Shown: positions 50,921 to 61,010 of the stretch, piece after piece | How positions within the stretch are numbered: position 1 is the first letter of the stretch | Layout: every line of letters begins with the position of its first letter | From: DASQMT01 sp963835735 | GTDB lineage: Bacteria; Actinomycetota; Thermoleophilia; Solirubrobacterales; Solirubrobacteraceae | Assembly: GCA_963835735.1 (NCBI GenBank) | Contig: CAWIGP010000002.1 | Coordinates: 124,001 to 188,000 of the forward strand | Length of the DNA stretch: 64,000 nt | Direction: 5' to 3' | Notes under the pieces: model-generated | Seen by the model: the letters and a program-made list of their open reading frames with translations, nothing else | Told to the model about the DNA's origin: nothing | Database searches by the model: none | Program-made: the position numbers and the translations under genes

Positions 50921-53468
50921 TCGGTCGTCACGGCTCGCAGCACGTCGACCTTCGACGCCCGCCGCGCCGGCGGGATCGCCGCGAGCACGCCGGCGATCCC
51001 CGCCAGGACCGTCACGACGATCAGCGTGCCGATCGGGAACGTGAGCACGAAGCCGTCCTCCTCCAGCGGCCGCGACACGATCACCGCGAACACGATCCCG
51101 AGCACGAGCCCGAGCACGGCGCCGATCAGCGCGGTGATAACCGACTCCGCGCGGACCATCCGGCGCACCTGCCGCTTGCTCATGCCGACCGCGCGCAGGA
51201 GCCCGAGCTCGCGCGTGCGCTCGTGCACGGCCAGCGCCAGCGTGTTGACGATCCCGAGCAGCGCGACGATCACGGACAGCGCGAGGAGTCCGAAGACGAG
51301 CCCGAGCAGCTGGTTGACCTGGTCGGCGGTCTCGTCCTTGAACTGCGAGAGCGTCTGCACCTTCGCCACCGGGAACTCGGCCAGCGCGCTCTCCGCCGCC
51401 GTCTCCAGCGTGTCAGGAGTGCCACGCCCGCCGACGAGTACGAACGTATCGTCCGGCTGGTTCCAGTCCTTCGTCATCGAGTCGTTCGTGACCACGATGT
51501 TGCCCAGGACGTCGAGCTTGTTGTTGTAGGTGCCGACCAGCTCGTAGTCGACGCGGGTGCCCTTCGGCGTCGTCACGCGGATCGTGTCGCCGAGCTTGAA
51601 TCCGTGCGTCTTGGCCCAGTCGTCGTCGGCCAGCACCTGGTCGTCGCGAAGGTTCGCGAACGCGTCCGGTCCGCCCTTCTCGAGCTCGGGATCGAACACG
51701 CTCGTGATCGTCTTCGGGTCGACGCCGGACGCGTTCTGCGAGTCGCCGGCGCCCTCGATGTTGGCCTGGTCCCAGCGCATCGGCGAGACGACCTGGACGC
51801 CGTCGACTCCGCGCAGCCGCTCGGAGACGTCGGGCGAGATCGGCGAGAAGCCGTCGTCGTGCGTGACGAACAGCGCCGTGCGGCTGAACTGCTCGTCGAC
51901 GACCTTGTCGACCGAGCCGCTGATGCCTGCCGCGAAGATCGCGGTGAAAACGACGAGCGCGAGCCCGATCATGAGCGCCGAGGCGGTGATCGCAGTGCGC
52001 TGCGGCTGGCGCTCGGCGTTCTCGCGCGCCAGCCGGCCCGACATGCCCTGGAAGCGCTCCAGCGGCGCGCCGATGACCCGGGCGAGCGGCCGCACCAGCA
52101 CCGGCGCGAGGAACGCGACGCCGAGCATCATCACCACGACGCCGAGCCCCAGCAGCGACGCGGCCGCCGAGCCGCTCGCTCCCCCGAACAGCCCGAGCAG
52201 GAGCACGACGAGGCCCAGCCCGATCACCGCGCCCGAGATCACGAGCCGCTTGCGGCTCGACCTTGCGCACGCCGGGAGTGACCGCGTCGCGCATCGCCTC
52301 GACCGGCTCGACCTGCGTGGCGCGGCGCGCGGGGACGAGGCCTGACACGAGCGTTGCGAGCATGCCGACGAGCGAGGCCGACGATGATCGTTCGCGGCTC
52401 GATCACGGTGCCGGTCGACGGCAGTTCGATCCCGGCCGACGCGAGCAGACTGCGCAGCCCGAGCGCGATCACGACGCCTCCGAGGATGCCGACCACCGAG
52501 GCCACGAACCCGATCACGAGCGTCTCGAGGACCACAGAACGCAGCACCTGGCGGCGCGAGGCGCCGAGCGTGCGCAGCAGCGCGAACTCGCGCGACCGCT
52601 GGGCCACGGTGACCGCGAACGTGTTGAAGATCAGGAACCCGCCGACGAACACCGCGATGCCGGCGAACACGAGCAGCGCGATCGTGAGGAACCCGAGCGA
52701 GTCCTTGATGTCGGCGGACGCCTTGTCGGCCTGCTCCTCGCCGGTCCGCACGTCGGCAGAGCCGCCGAGCGCGCGAGAGATGCTGGCCTTGAGCTCCTGC
52801 GGCGACGTGCCGCCGCCGGCGGCGACCGCGATCTCGCTGAGCTCGCCGGGCCGGTCGGCGATCGCCTGCACCTGCTCGAGCGGCATCGACATGCTCTTGA
52901 TGCCGAGCGACTCCTGGTCGCCGAGCTTGGTGATCCCGACGAGGTCATAGTCCTGGGCGGGGGCGCGCCCGGCGATTCGCAGCTTGTCGCCGACCTCGAA
53001 GTCGTAGCGATCGGCGGTCGCCTTGTCGAGCGTCACCTGCCCGGGCTCGTCGGCGCGCTCGCCCTCCTCGTAGGTCTGCGGGTCGAACCGCTCCTCGCTC
53101 GTGGAGAACACGATCGACGGCGGGCCGTTGCCGCCGATCGGCTCGCCGTCCTTGTCGAAGATCGTGACCTGGCTCTCCAGCCGCGGCTCCGCGGCCTCGA
53201 CACCCTGCGCCGACTCGACCTTCTCGAGCGTCCCGGGCGGGAGCGGCTGGATCCGCCCGCCGAAGTCGCCCTCGACCGGCTGCTTCGCCGTGACGTTGAC
53301 GTCGACGCCCTTGGAGACGCGCTCGAACAGGTCGTCGAACGACGCGTTGATCGTGTCGGTGAAGATGAACGTCCCCGCGACGAACGCGACGCCGATCACC
53401 ACGGCGAAGCCCGTAAGGGCCGTGCGGAGTTTGCGGGCGAACAGCCCGCGCAGGGCCATCCGCGTCAT
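50917..53468 (-). CDS. FtsX-like ABC transporter permease, two apparent +1 frameshifts
   Basis: One ~850-residue permease split over three frames. Part 1 (53468 to about 52379): FARKLRTALTGFAVVIGVAF, a large outer domain, then LVFAGIAVFVGGFLIFNTFA, SREFALLRTLGASRRQVLRS. Part 2 (about 52378-52258): LVGMLATLVSGLVPARRATQ. Part 3 (about 52255-50917): RLARENAERQPQRTAITASA, a second outer domain, LLALSVIVALLGIVNTLALA, RELGLLRAVGMSKRQVRRM and LAAIPPARRASKVDVL. Duplicated FtsX halves of this kind occur in actinobacterial MacB-type systems. It follows its ATPase directly. Confidence 0.82.
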
Positions 53469-54206
53469 CTACGCGACCTGCTTCATGAGGTCGAGCAGCG
53501 CGTCGGCGGTCTCCGCCGCGCCGTCGTGCACGACCTCGCCGTCGCGCAGCAACACCACGCGGTCGGCGGTCGAGGCGGCGCCGGCGTCGTGGCTGACCAT
53601 GATCACCGTCTGGCCGAACTCGTCGACCGCCCGGCGCAGCATGTCGAGCACGTCGGAGGCCGACTTGGAGTCCAGGTTGCCGGTCGGCTCGTCGGCGAAC
53701 ACGACCGCCGGACGCGCGATCAGCGCGCGGGCGATCGCGACGCGCTGCTGCTGGCCGCCCGACAGCTCGGACGGCCTGTGCGTCAGGCGATCGGCCAGCC
53801 CGACGGCGTCGACCACGGTGTCGAACCACGCCTGGTCGACCTTCTTGCCCGCGAGCGTGAGTGGCAGCGTGATGTTCTCGCGCGCGGTCAGCACCGGGAT
53901 CAGGTTGTAAGCCTGGAACACGAACCCGAGCTTGTCCCGGCGCAGCGCGGTCAGCCGCTTGTCGTCGAGGTTCGCGAGCTCCAGCCCGTCGACGACGACC
54001 GAGCCGGACGTCGGCCGGTCGAGCCCCGCCAGCAGGTGCATCAGCGTGGACTTGCCAGAGCCCGACGGGCCCATGATCGCCGTGAACTCGCCGGCCGGGA
54101 AGGCGATCGTGACGCCGCGCAACGCGTGCACCGCGGCCTCTCCCTCTCCGTAGGTGCGGTGCAGCTCGGAGGTGGAGACGATCGAGGAGGTCACGGTCGC
54201 AGTCAT
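53469..54206 (-). CDS. ABC transporter ATPase (MacB/LolD family)
   Basis: 245 residues. Walker A GPSGSGKSTLMHLLAG, Q-loop FVFQAYNLIPVLT, signature LSGGQQQRVAIARALI, Walker B VVFADEPTGNLDSKSA, switch MVSHDAGAAS. Partner of the FtsX-like permease that follows with no gap. ATG 54206 is chosen because CATGCT lies six bases upstream; TTG 54227 is in frame as an alternative. Such systems export peptides or lipids, or act as mechanotransmission devices. Confidence 0.92.
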   Translation of the reverse strand: MTATVTSSIVSTSELHRTYGEGEAAVHALRGVTIAFPAGEFTAIMGPSGSGKSTLMHLLAGLDRPTSGSVVVDGLELANLDDKRLTALRRDKLGFVFQAYNLIPVLTARENITLPLTLAGKKVDQAWFDTVVDAVGLADRLTHRPSELSGGQQQRVAIARALIARPAVVFADEPTGNLDSKSASDVLDMLRRAVDEFGQTVIMVSHDAGAASTADRVVLLRDGEVVHDGAAETADALLDLMKQVA

Positions 54207-54240
54207 GGCCAGAGCATGTTGGCCCAACCGAACCCTTCAA
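54207..54240 (-). promoter_or_regulatory. Candidate leaderless promoter of the MacB/LolD-like operon
   Basis: On the minus strand TTGAAG (complement of 54235-54240), 16 bases, then CATGCT (complement of 54213-54218), then six bases to the ATG. The -35 and -10 are both close to consensus and the distance to the start codon leaves no leader. Confidence 0.45.
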
Positions 54241-54285
54241 AGGAGGAAGCCCGGTGAAGGATCGGTACGGTCAGCCGCACCCGGC

Positions 54286-54945
54286 TTAGCCCGCCCGCAG
54301 GTAGGCCAGCACCGCGAGCACGCGCCGATGGTCCTCGACCGTCGGCGTGAGGTCGAGCTTGGAGAAGATCGACGTCACGTGCTTCTCGACCGCCCGCTCG
54401 GTCACCACGAGCGCCTCGGCGATCGCCGCGTTCGAGCGTCCCTCGGCCATCAGACCGAGCACCTCGCGCTCGCGCGGGGTGATCGACTGCAGCGGGTCCT
54501 CGCGCCGGCGCCGCCCCAGCAGCAGCGCCACGACCTCGGGGTCGAGCGCCGAGCCGCCGCCGGCCACGCGCCGCACCGCGTCGGTGAAGGAGTCGACGTC
54601 GGCCACGCGGTCCTTGAGCAGGTAGCCGGTCGACTCGGTCGACTGCGAGAGCAGCTCGAGCGCGTACGCCTCCTCGACGTACTGCGAGAGCACCAGCACG
54701 CCGGTGTCGGGGTATTCCGTGCGGATCCTGTGCGCTGCACGCAGCCCTTCGTCGGTGTGCGTCGGCGGCATCCGGACGTCGACGACCGCCACGTCGGGCT
54801 TGTGCGCCCCGACCTTGCGCAGCAGGTCCTCCGCGTCGCCCGCCTGGCCGGCGACCTCGAAGCCGTACTCCTCCAGCAGCCGCGCGAGGCCCTCGCGCAG
54901 CAGCACGGAGTCGTCGGCGATCACGACGCGGATCGGGTCGGTCAT
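54286..54945 (-). CDS. NarL-type response regulator
   Basis: 219 residues. Receiver domain with VVIADDSVLLREGLARLL, phospho-acceptor Asp56 in VAVVDVRMPP and GYLLKDRVADVD. C-terminal LuxR helix-turn-helix: SITPREREVLGLMAEGRSNA, then VTERAVEKHVTSIFSKLDL. The ATG overlaps the kinase stop as ATGA. Likely regulated target: the ABC genes immediately downstream, by position only. Confidence 0.94.
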   Translation of the reverse strand: MTDPIRVVIADDSVLLREGLARLLEEYGFEVAGQAGDAEDLLRKVGAHKPDVAVVDVRMPPTHTDEGLRAAHRIRTEYPDTGVLVLSQYVEEAYALELLSQSTESTGYLLKDRVADVDSFTDAVRRVAGGGSALDPEVVALLLGRRRREDPLQSITPREREVLGLMAEGRSNAAIAEALVVTERAVEKHVTSIFSKLDLTPTVEDHRRVLAVLAYLRAG

Positions 54946-56694
54946 ACCGGGATCTCAGCACGAAGCAGGGTGCCCGCGCCCTCTGGTGAGCGCAACTCGA
55001 GCGTCCCGTCCAACGCGGAGATCCGATCGGCGAGCCCGCGCAGGCCCGATCCGCGGTCCGGATCGGCGCCCCCGACAGCCGTCGTCGGCCACCTCGACGA
55101 TCGCGTGCCCGTTGGCGCGCGAGACCTGCACGCGCGCCTGCGAGGCGTTCGCGTACTTGACCACGTTGGTCAGCGCCTCGGCGACCACGAAGTACGCCGC
55201 CGCCTCGACGGCCGGCGGCAGCCGCTCGCGCGGCGTACCCGCGAGCTCTACCGGTACCGGCGAGCGGCCTGCGAGCGCCTCGAGCGCAGGCTCCAGCCCG
55301 CGGTCCGACAGCACCGCCGGATGGATCCCGCGCGCCAGCTCGCGCAGCTCCTCCAGCGCTCGGGAGAGCTCGTCCTGCGCGCCTGTGAGCAGCTTCTCGG
55401 CGGTGTCGGGGTCCTTGTGCAGCTTGCCCTGCGCGAGCCGCATCGTGAGCGAGAGCGCGACCAGGCGCTGCTGCGCGCCGTCGTGCAGGTTGCGCTCCAG
55501 GCGCCGCCGCTCGGCGGTGCCCGCCTCGACGATCCGCGCGCGTGACGCGCGCAGCTCCTCGACGCGCGCACGCAGCTGCGCCTGCAACCGCTCGTTCTCG
55601 ATCGACAGTCCCGCGGCGGCCGCCACCGAGCCGACCAGCTCGGGGTCGTCGCACAGCGCGCGGTCGTGCACGATCGCGCCGACCGCCCGGCCCTCCCGCT
55701 CGACGCGCGTCACGGCTCGGGCCGCGTCGTCGTCTCCGGGCAGCGCGGTCGGCTTGCCCGATGCGTCGACCCAGCGGCGCTTGTCCTCGAGCCAGTAGAC
55801 GACCTGCAGCGAGCGGTCGCCGAGCGCCTCCGACAGCATCTCGCGCAGCCCGGTGCGGTCGGACCGCTCGCTCATCCGGTGCAGCAGCTCGGTCACCGCG
55901 CCCGCCTGCAGGACGCGCGAGCGCAGCAGGCCGAACAGGAACGCGTAGGGCGTCAGCGCGAAGAAGAGGAGCGAGAGGAAGTAGGTGACGTTGCCGACCG
56001 CCTCCGGGCCGTCGACCGCCATCGTCGTGAGCGAGCCCGCGAGCAGCACCAGCAGGCAGGCGCCCGACCAGATGACCGGCGCCATCGCACGCCGCTGCGC
56101 CTGCGTCGCCGCCTGGAAGCGACCGATCACGATGTAGAGCACGTAGCCCACGAGCCCGACCGCGATGACCGAGACGGCGGCGTCGAGGACCGTGAACAGC
56201 GTGGAGTTCTCGGTGATCTGGAACGCGGAGTCGGGGCAGTCGGCGCAGTCGATCTGGTCGGGCGTCGCGAACAGCAGCGTCGGCGCCGGCCCGACGATCG
56301 ACAGCACGTAGCCGGCGGCGACGAGCCGGCGGATCCGCCGCGAGCCGAGGCGGCCGTCCGGATAGGTCAGGAGCATGTGGACGAAGACGGCCAGGTAGAG
56401 GCTCGACAGCAGCACGCCCACGCTGAACAGCCAGCTGGCGTCGGCGGCGGTCAGCGCGACGAGGAAGTAGGCGAAGCCGACCGCGGTCATCAGCACGCCG
56501 AACCGGTTGTCGGGACGCCGCCACCAGGCGAACAGGCCGACGCCGATCCACGACCAGCCGACGAACAGGCTCAGGGCCGAGTTGAATGCCTCTCCGTCGA
56601 CGTGGTCCGACGAGAGGATGATCGCCAGGGCGACGAGCCCGACGACCACACCTTCGATCGCGACGAGCCCGAGCGCGCGCCGCAGACCGCTCAC
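54942..56694 (-). CDS. Membrane histidine kinase (HisKA_3), apparent +1 frameshift near C-terminus
   Basis: N-terminal membrane region with several helices (ALGLVAIEGVVVGLVALAII and following), a GAF-like middle section, then the dimerisation/phosphorylation helix AERRRLERNLHDGAQQRLVA. The ATPase domain begins VVAEALTNVVKYANASQA (N box) and IVEVADDG; after that the frame shifts at 55077 (GGCTGTCGG), and the other frame continues GADPDRGSGLRGLADRISAL, then GTLLRAEIPV and stop at 54942, a normal G-box and end. The GTG start overlaps the REC gene stop (GTGA) and the end overlaps the regulator ATG (ATGA). Confidence 0.88.
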
Positions 56695-57047
56695 GGGCTG
56701 AGCAGCTCCTGCACGCGCTCACCCGAGAGCTCGGCCTTGGGGACGAAGCCACCCGCGCCGCATGAGCTCACGAGCGGACCGAAGTCGGAGCTGTCACGGC
56801 TGGAGGTCATGATCACGAACGGGTGCCCGAGGTGGGACGTGATCTTCTCGCACACGTCGAACCCGTCGATGTCGGGCAGCTGCACGTCGAGCAGGACGAC
56901 CTGGGGGCGTAGGCGGCAGCACTCGGTGATGGCCGTTGCGCCGTCGACCGCCTCCCCCACGACCTGGAACCCCTCGGACTCCAAAACCACGCGCGCGCTC
57001 GCCCGGAAGGACGGGTGGTCGTCGACGATGAGAATCGTGCAGGCCAT
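56691..57047 (-). CDS. Single-domain response regulator (REC)
   Basis: 118 residues, receiver domain only. TILIVDDHPSFRASARVVL acidic pocket, phospho-acceptor Asp54 in VVLLDVQLPDIDGF, conserved TSS and PKAEL lysine. No output domain. First gene of a REC-kinase-NarL run; it may modulate the kinase or act as a phosphate sink. The upstream region (57048-57104) is AT-richer and holds TTAGTT as a weak -10 candidate. Confidence 0.9.
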   Translation of the reverse strand: MACTILIVDDHPSFRASARVVLESEGFQVVGEAVDGATAITECCRLRPQVVLLDVQLPDIDGFDVCEKITSHLGHPFVIMTSSRDSSDFGPLVSSCGAGGFVPKAELSGERVQELLSP

Positions 57048-57104
57048 GCTCGCGTGACCGATTGTGGTCGCAAGTAACTAACACGCCCATACGGTTGGCC
57101 ACAC

Positions 57105-57770
57105 TCAGGCCTGGGCGGCGGCTTCCACTGCACGGTACGCCGCTCCGGGGTCGGCCGCGCCGAATATTGCCGAGCCGGCCACGAAAACGCCCGCCCCGGC
57201 GCGCGCACACGGGCCGGCGGTCGTCGCGTCGATGCCGCCGTCGACCTCCAGCGCCGGCTGCAGGCCGATCGCGACCCGCAGGCGCTCGACCTTCGACACG
57301 GACCCGGGCAGGAAGGCCTGCCCGCCCCAGCCCGGGTTGACCGTCATGCACAGCAACAGGTCGAAGTCGCCGAGCAGCTCCGACGCCGCGACGACCGGCG
57401 TGCCGGGGCAGAGCGCGAGCCCGGCGTTGCAGCCGGCGTCGCGCACGGCCCCGAGCGCGTAGTTGGCGTGCGGCGTCGCCTCGACGTGCAGCGTGATCCC
57501 GTCGGCGCCGGCCCTGGCGAACTCGGACACGTGGCGCTCTGGGCGCTCGACCATCAGATGGACCTCGAGATAGCCGCCCGCGCCGTGCACCTGGTCCGCG
57601 AGCGCCGACACGACCTGCGGACCCATGCTCAGCGCCGGGACGAAGTGCCCGTCCATGATGTCGACGTGGATCGTCCGTGCGCCGGCGTCGAGCACCTCCT
57701 GCACCTGTGCGCCGAGCCGCGCGAAGTCCGCGGAGAGGATCGAAGGGGCGACTCCGGCCGGTACTGCCAC
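57105..57770 (-). CDS. rpe: Ribulose-phosphate 3-epimerase
   Basis: 221 residues. TIM barrel with APSILSADFARLGAQ, VDIMDGHFVPALSMGPQVV (metal His/Asp), VHLMVERPE, MTVNPGWGGQAFLPGSV and VDGGIDATTA. Interconverts ribulose-5- and xylulose-5-phosphate. The GTG directly follows the TGA of the zinc-ribbon gene. Part of the conserved fmt-rsmB-rpe neighbourhood. Confidence 0.96.
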   Translation of the reverse strand: MAVPAGVAPSILSADFARLGAQVQEVLDAGARTIHVDIMDGHFVPALSMGPQVVSALADQVHGAGGYLEVHLMVERPERHVSEFARAGADGITLHVEATPHANYALGAVRDAGCNAGLALCPGTPVVAASELLGDFDLLLCMTVNPGWGGQAFLPGSVSKVERLRVAIGLQPALEVDGGIDATTAGPCARAGAGVFVAGSAIFGAADPGAAYRAVEAAAQA

Positions 57771-57998
57771 TCAGATCGGCTGGAGCATCGAGCTCCGGCA
57801 GTGGTTGCAGGCGTAGAGCGCGGTGCTGGACATGCGCACGATCGTCGAGTGCTCGCCGCAGTTCGGGCACACCGATGCGAGCTCGAAGCGCCGCAGGCAG
57901 TTCACGCAGCGGTAGCGGCCGGGCAGGTTCGTCGCCCGCAGCCACGGCTCGTGACAGGCCGGGCAGACGTCGCCCAGGTCGACGGCCTCATCGCTCAC
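57771..57998 (-). CDS. Small zinc-ribbon protein
   Basis: 75 residues with two treble-clef-like ribbons: CPACHEPW...CVNCLRRF and CPNCGEH...CNHCRSSM, eight Cys in four CxxC pairs. Similar to the YfgJ/zinc-ribbon type. GTG start, GTGA overlap with rsmB; rpe follows without a gap. Found here between two housekeeping genes; role unknown, possibly RNA or ribosome contact by context only. Confidence 0.75.
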   Translation of the reverse strand: MSDEAVDLGDVCPACHEPWLRATNLPGRYRCVNCLRRFELASVCPNCGEHSTIVRMSSTALYACNHCRSSMLQPI

Positions 57999-59359
57999 GT
58001 GCGCTCCCGACGCCGCAGGCGCGCGATGAAGAACCCCTCGGTCGCGTCCCGGTGCGGGAGCGTCTGCAGGAAGCCAGGCACGTGCCCATGGTCCCACAGC
58101 GGCACGTCGGCGCGCAGGTCGTCGGCGCTGAAGTCCCCGCGCTCGGCGAGGAATTCTCCGACCACGGCCTCGTTCTCGGCGGGCGAGATCGTGCAGGTCG
58201 AGTAGACGAGCGTGCCGCCAGGCCGCAGAGCGTCGGCGCCGGCGCGCAGGATCGCGGCCTGCTCGCGGGCGAGCCTCGCCGGCATGTCGGACGATTTGCG
58301 CCAGCGCGCGTCGGGGCGCGAGGCGAGCGTCCCCAGGTCCGTGCACGGCGGGTCGACGAGCACGCGGTCGTAGGCGGCCGGCTCGTGCGGGCCGGCGGCG
58401 TCGCCGGTGCGCACCTCGATCGCCGCCGCGGCGCCCATGCGCGCCGCGGTGCGGCGCAGCGCGTCGGCGCGGCCGGGATGCCGCTCGACGGCGACTATCC
58501 GGCCCTCGGCCCGCATCAGCGCGGCGAGATGGGTGGTCTTGCCGCCGGGCGCGGCGCACAGGTCGAGCACGCGCTCGCCCGGGCGCGGGTCGAGCAGCCG
58601 GGAAACCGTCATCGCAGCGCGCGACTGCGGCATGAAGCGCCCTTCGTGCCAGAGCGGCGAGTCGAACGCGTCGAACGGGCCGTCGAGCACGAGGCCCTCC
58701 GGTACGCCCGGCGCCGGGTGGTTCGGCACCGGCAGCAGGGCGGCGAGGTCGGCCGGGTCGGCGAGCAGCGTGTTGACGCGCAGCGCGGCCTCGGCCGGCT
58801 CGTTGTCGGCGGCCAGCAGCGCGCGCGCCGCGTCCGGACCGAGCGTCTCGAACCACAGTTCGGCGATCCACTCCGGATGCGAGTGGCGCAGCGCCGCCTG
58901 GACGGGGGTGTCGTCGGGGAGCGCGGCGACGAGCGCCGCCGCCTCCCGCGCCCCGCGGCGCAGGACCGCGTTCACGAGGCCGGCCGCGCGCGGCGCATCG
59001 CGCTTGACCAGCTCGACCGACTCCCCCACCGCCGCATGCGCCGGAACGCGGTCGAGGTAGGCGAGCTGGTAGAGGCCGAGGCGCAGCGCAGCGCGGACGA
59101 GCGGCTCGAGCCTGGCCACCGGCCGGCCGGAGAAGATCTCGCTCAGGTGGTCGAGCGTCGCCCGGCGCTGGACCGCCCCGTACGCGAGCCGGGTGGCGAG
59201 CGCGCGCTCGCGCGCGTCGAGACCGAACCGCCGCGCCTCGGCGTGTAGGCTGCGATCCGCCCAGGCGTCGTCCTCGAAGACGCGGCGGATCACTGCAAGC
59301 GCGCATTCACGCGCTGGGGCGACCGGTCGCGCACCTGTTTCCGGTCTGACACGGGTCAC
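57995..59359 (-). CDS. rsmB: 16S rRNA (cytosine-967-C5)-methyltransferase RsmB
   Basis: 454 residues. The N-terminal NusB-like domain (ALAVIRRVFEDDAWADRSLH, LDHLSEIFSGRPVARLEP) is followed by the Rossmann domain: VLDLCAAPGGKTTHLAALM, VLVDPPCTDLGTL with the motif IV Cys, and LVYSTCTISPAENEAVV with the catalytic motif VI Cys. GTG start at 59359; TACATC lies two bases upstream. In most relatives fmt is directly upstream, but here an opposite-strand gene separates them. Confidence 0.95.
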   Translation of the reverse strand: MTRVRPETGARPVAPARECALAVIRRVFEDDAWADRSLHAEARRFGLDARERALATRLAYGAVQRRATLDHLSEIFSGRPVARLEPLVRAALRLGLYQLAYLDRVPAHAAVGESVELVKRDAPRAAGLVNAVLRRGAREAAALVAALPDDTPVQAALRHSHPEWIAELWFETLGPDAARALLAADNEPAEAALRVNTLLADPADLAALLPVPNHPAPGVPEGLVLDGPFDAFDSPLWHEGRFMPQSRAAMTVSRLLDPRPGERVLDLCAAPGGKTTHLAALMRAEGRIVAVERHPGRADALRRTAARMGAAAAIEVRTGDAAGPHEPAAYDRVLVDPPCTDLGTLASRPDARWRKSSDMPARLAREQAAILRAGADALRPGGTLVYSTCTISPAENEAVVGEFLAERGDFSADDLRADVPLWDHGHVPGFLQTLPHRDATEGFFIARLRRRERT

Positions 59360-59496
59360 GCGATGTACCGCTTTAGCGGGCGTGCGTCAGAGTGCGAACC
59401 TCGTCCATCGGCATCGAACAATCGTCCAAAGCGGCTAAAGGACGCTCCAGTTCCAGCCAGAAGTTGCCGAATGGCTGGTTGGATAGGGGATGAGTC
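59360..59496 (+). promoter_or_regulatory. Leader/promoter region of the TSP3 protein gene
   Basis: 137 bases with several small inverted repeats: CCGCTTTAGCGG (59369-59380), CGTCC/GGACG around 59423-59444, and CCAGCC/GGCTGG around 59455-59480. TAAAGGAC (59436-59443), 12 bases, then GCCAGAAG (59456-59463) resembles a sigma-28/WhiG-type promoter (TAAA, spacer, GCCGATAA). AGGGG seven bases before the TTG is a good ribosome-binding site. I do not recognise a known riboswitch. Confidence 0.35.
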
Positions 59497-61003
59497 TTGA
59501 GGCCGGACCAGAACATCCGTAGTAGCACGAAGGCCCCCGAGGGGCGCTTCCATGCGCGTGACCTGCGTCTCGCGGGCGCGATCTCGGCCGGTCTCGTGTC
59601 GGCGATCCTGGTCGGCGGAGCGCTGCTCGCACCGGTCGCCGACTGGGAGGCTCTGTCGCCGTCCGGCGGCGGCGGGGGCCCGAGCGCGCCGGTCCAGCTG
59701 GCCGAGCTCCCGGCCACGCAGGACGCGCGACCCGGCGTCTCCGGCCGTGACGATTCCGAGCCGGTGCTGTCCGCTGGAGAGCCCCGACGGCACCGTCGCG
59801 CTCGACCCCTCGGTGCTCGCCGGCGGCACGCCGGTGACGCTGCCGGCCGGTGACGGCGGCGGCGCACCCGCGCCCGCGGGCGATGACGCCGAGGACGATC
59901 CCGAGGCCTTCTCGGGCGAGACCGCGGACGATGGGAGCGCGCTCGAGGATCCGGCTACCGGCGCGCTCGGCGTCGACTCGAACGGCGACGGCTACAAGGA
60001 CCAGACCTGGGCGGTCTACGGGATGGACCCGGCCACGGACCCCAACGCCGACGACGACGGCGACGGCATCAGCAATGAGGACGAGCTGGCGCTGCGGACA
60101 TCGCCGAACGACCCGATGACGAACGGCGAGCACGATGTCGACCAGCTCGCCAAGGACTCGGACAACGACGGGCTGCGCAACGGCGTCGAGCTGAAGAACG
60201 GGACCAAGCCGTTCGACCCGGACAGCGACGACAACGCGGTGCCCGACAGCGACACCGACGGCAGCGGCGTGGTCGACGCCAACGACGACTTCGACGGCGA
60301 CGGATACACCAACGGCGCCGAGACCGCGGCCGGCAGCGATCCGAACTCCGCCGAGTCGATCCCGCCGCCGCCGAAGGAGGACCCGCCGCCGCCGCAGGAC
60401 GACCCCGCGCGCACGCCCGAGGAGCCCGACGCCCCGGACGACGACGCCGACGAGGATCCGAGCCCCGGCGACGAGCCTGCCGCCCAGCCCGAGGACGGCC
60501 CGACCGAGACTGGCACCGGAACCTACGCGAGCCCCGCCGCCCCGCCCGCCCCGGCGTCGCAGCCTGTCGAGGCGACGCCCGCGCCCGTCGCCGAGCAGCC
60601 CGCGCCCGTGCAGCCGGCTCCGGCCCCCGCGGAGGTGCCCGCCGCCCAGCCCGCTCCGGCCGAGGCCCCCGCGCCCGCCGCCGCCCAGCCCGCTCCGGCC
60701 GAGGCCCCCGCGCCCGCCGCCGCCCAGCCCGCGCCCGCCGAGGCCCCCGCGCCCGCCGAGGCCCCGGCGCCCGCCGCCGCGCAGCCCGCTCCGGCCGAGG
60801 CCGCCGCGCCCGCCGCGGTCGAGCCCGCGCCCGCGGTCGCGCCTCCTCCGCCGCCGCCGCCGCCCCCGCCCCCGCCGCCGCCGCCGCCCCCGCCGCCGCC
60901 TCCGCCCCCGCCGCCGCCTCCCGCCCCGGCTGCGGCCCCGGCCGCGACGCCGGCTCCGGCTCCGGCCGCGCCCGAGGCTCCGCCCGCGGCGCCTGCGCAG
61001 TAG
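59497..61003 (+). CDS. Secreted thrombospondin-type-3 repeat, Pro/Ala-rich protein, apparent +1 frameshift
   Basis: N-terminal frame from TTG 59497: a basic start, then a signal/anchor helix LAGAISAGLVSAILVGGALL. The frame changes at about 59773 (TCCGCTGGAG, one extra G) into the main frame, LESPDGTVALDPSVL onward. Calcium-binding DxDxDG loops follow (DSNGDGYKD, DDDGDGISNEDE, DSDNDGLRNGVE, DFDGDGYTNGAE), then an acidic linker, PAPAEAPAPAAAQ-type repeats and 27 consecutive prolines (60842-60922). Probably a wall-spanning or surface protein stabilised by calcium. It lies on the opposite strand between rsmB and fmt. Confidence 0.75.
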
Positions 61004-61010
61004 CCGCCGC

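Noticed and set aside
59360..59496. Cyclic-di-GMP (GEMM) or cyclic-di-AMP riboswitch before the TSP3 gene
   Set aside because: Small hairpins and an AAAGC stretch are present, but the conserved core of either aptamer could not be matched.
60640..60922. Gly-rich minus-strand frame opposite the Pro/Ala repeats (PE_PGRS-like)
   Set aside because: Simple complement of proline/alanine codons; no start context or signal peptide.
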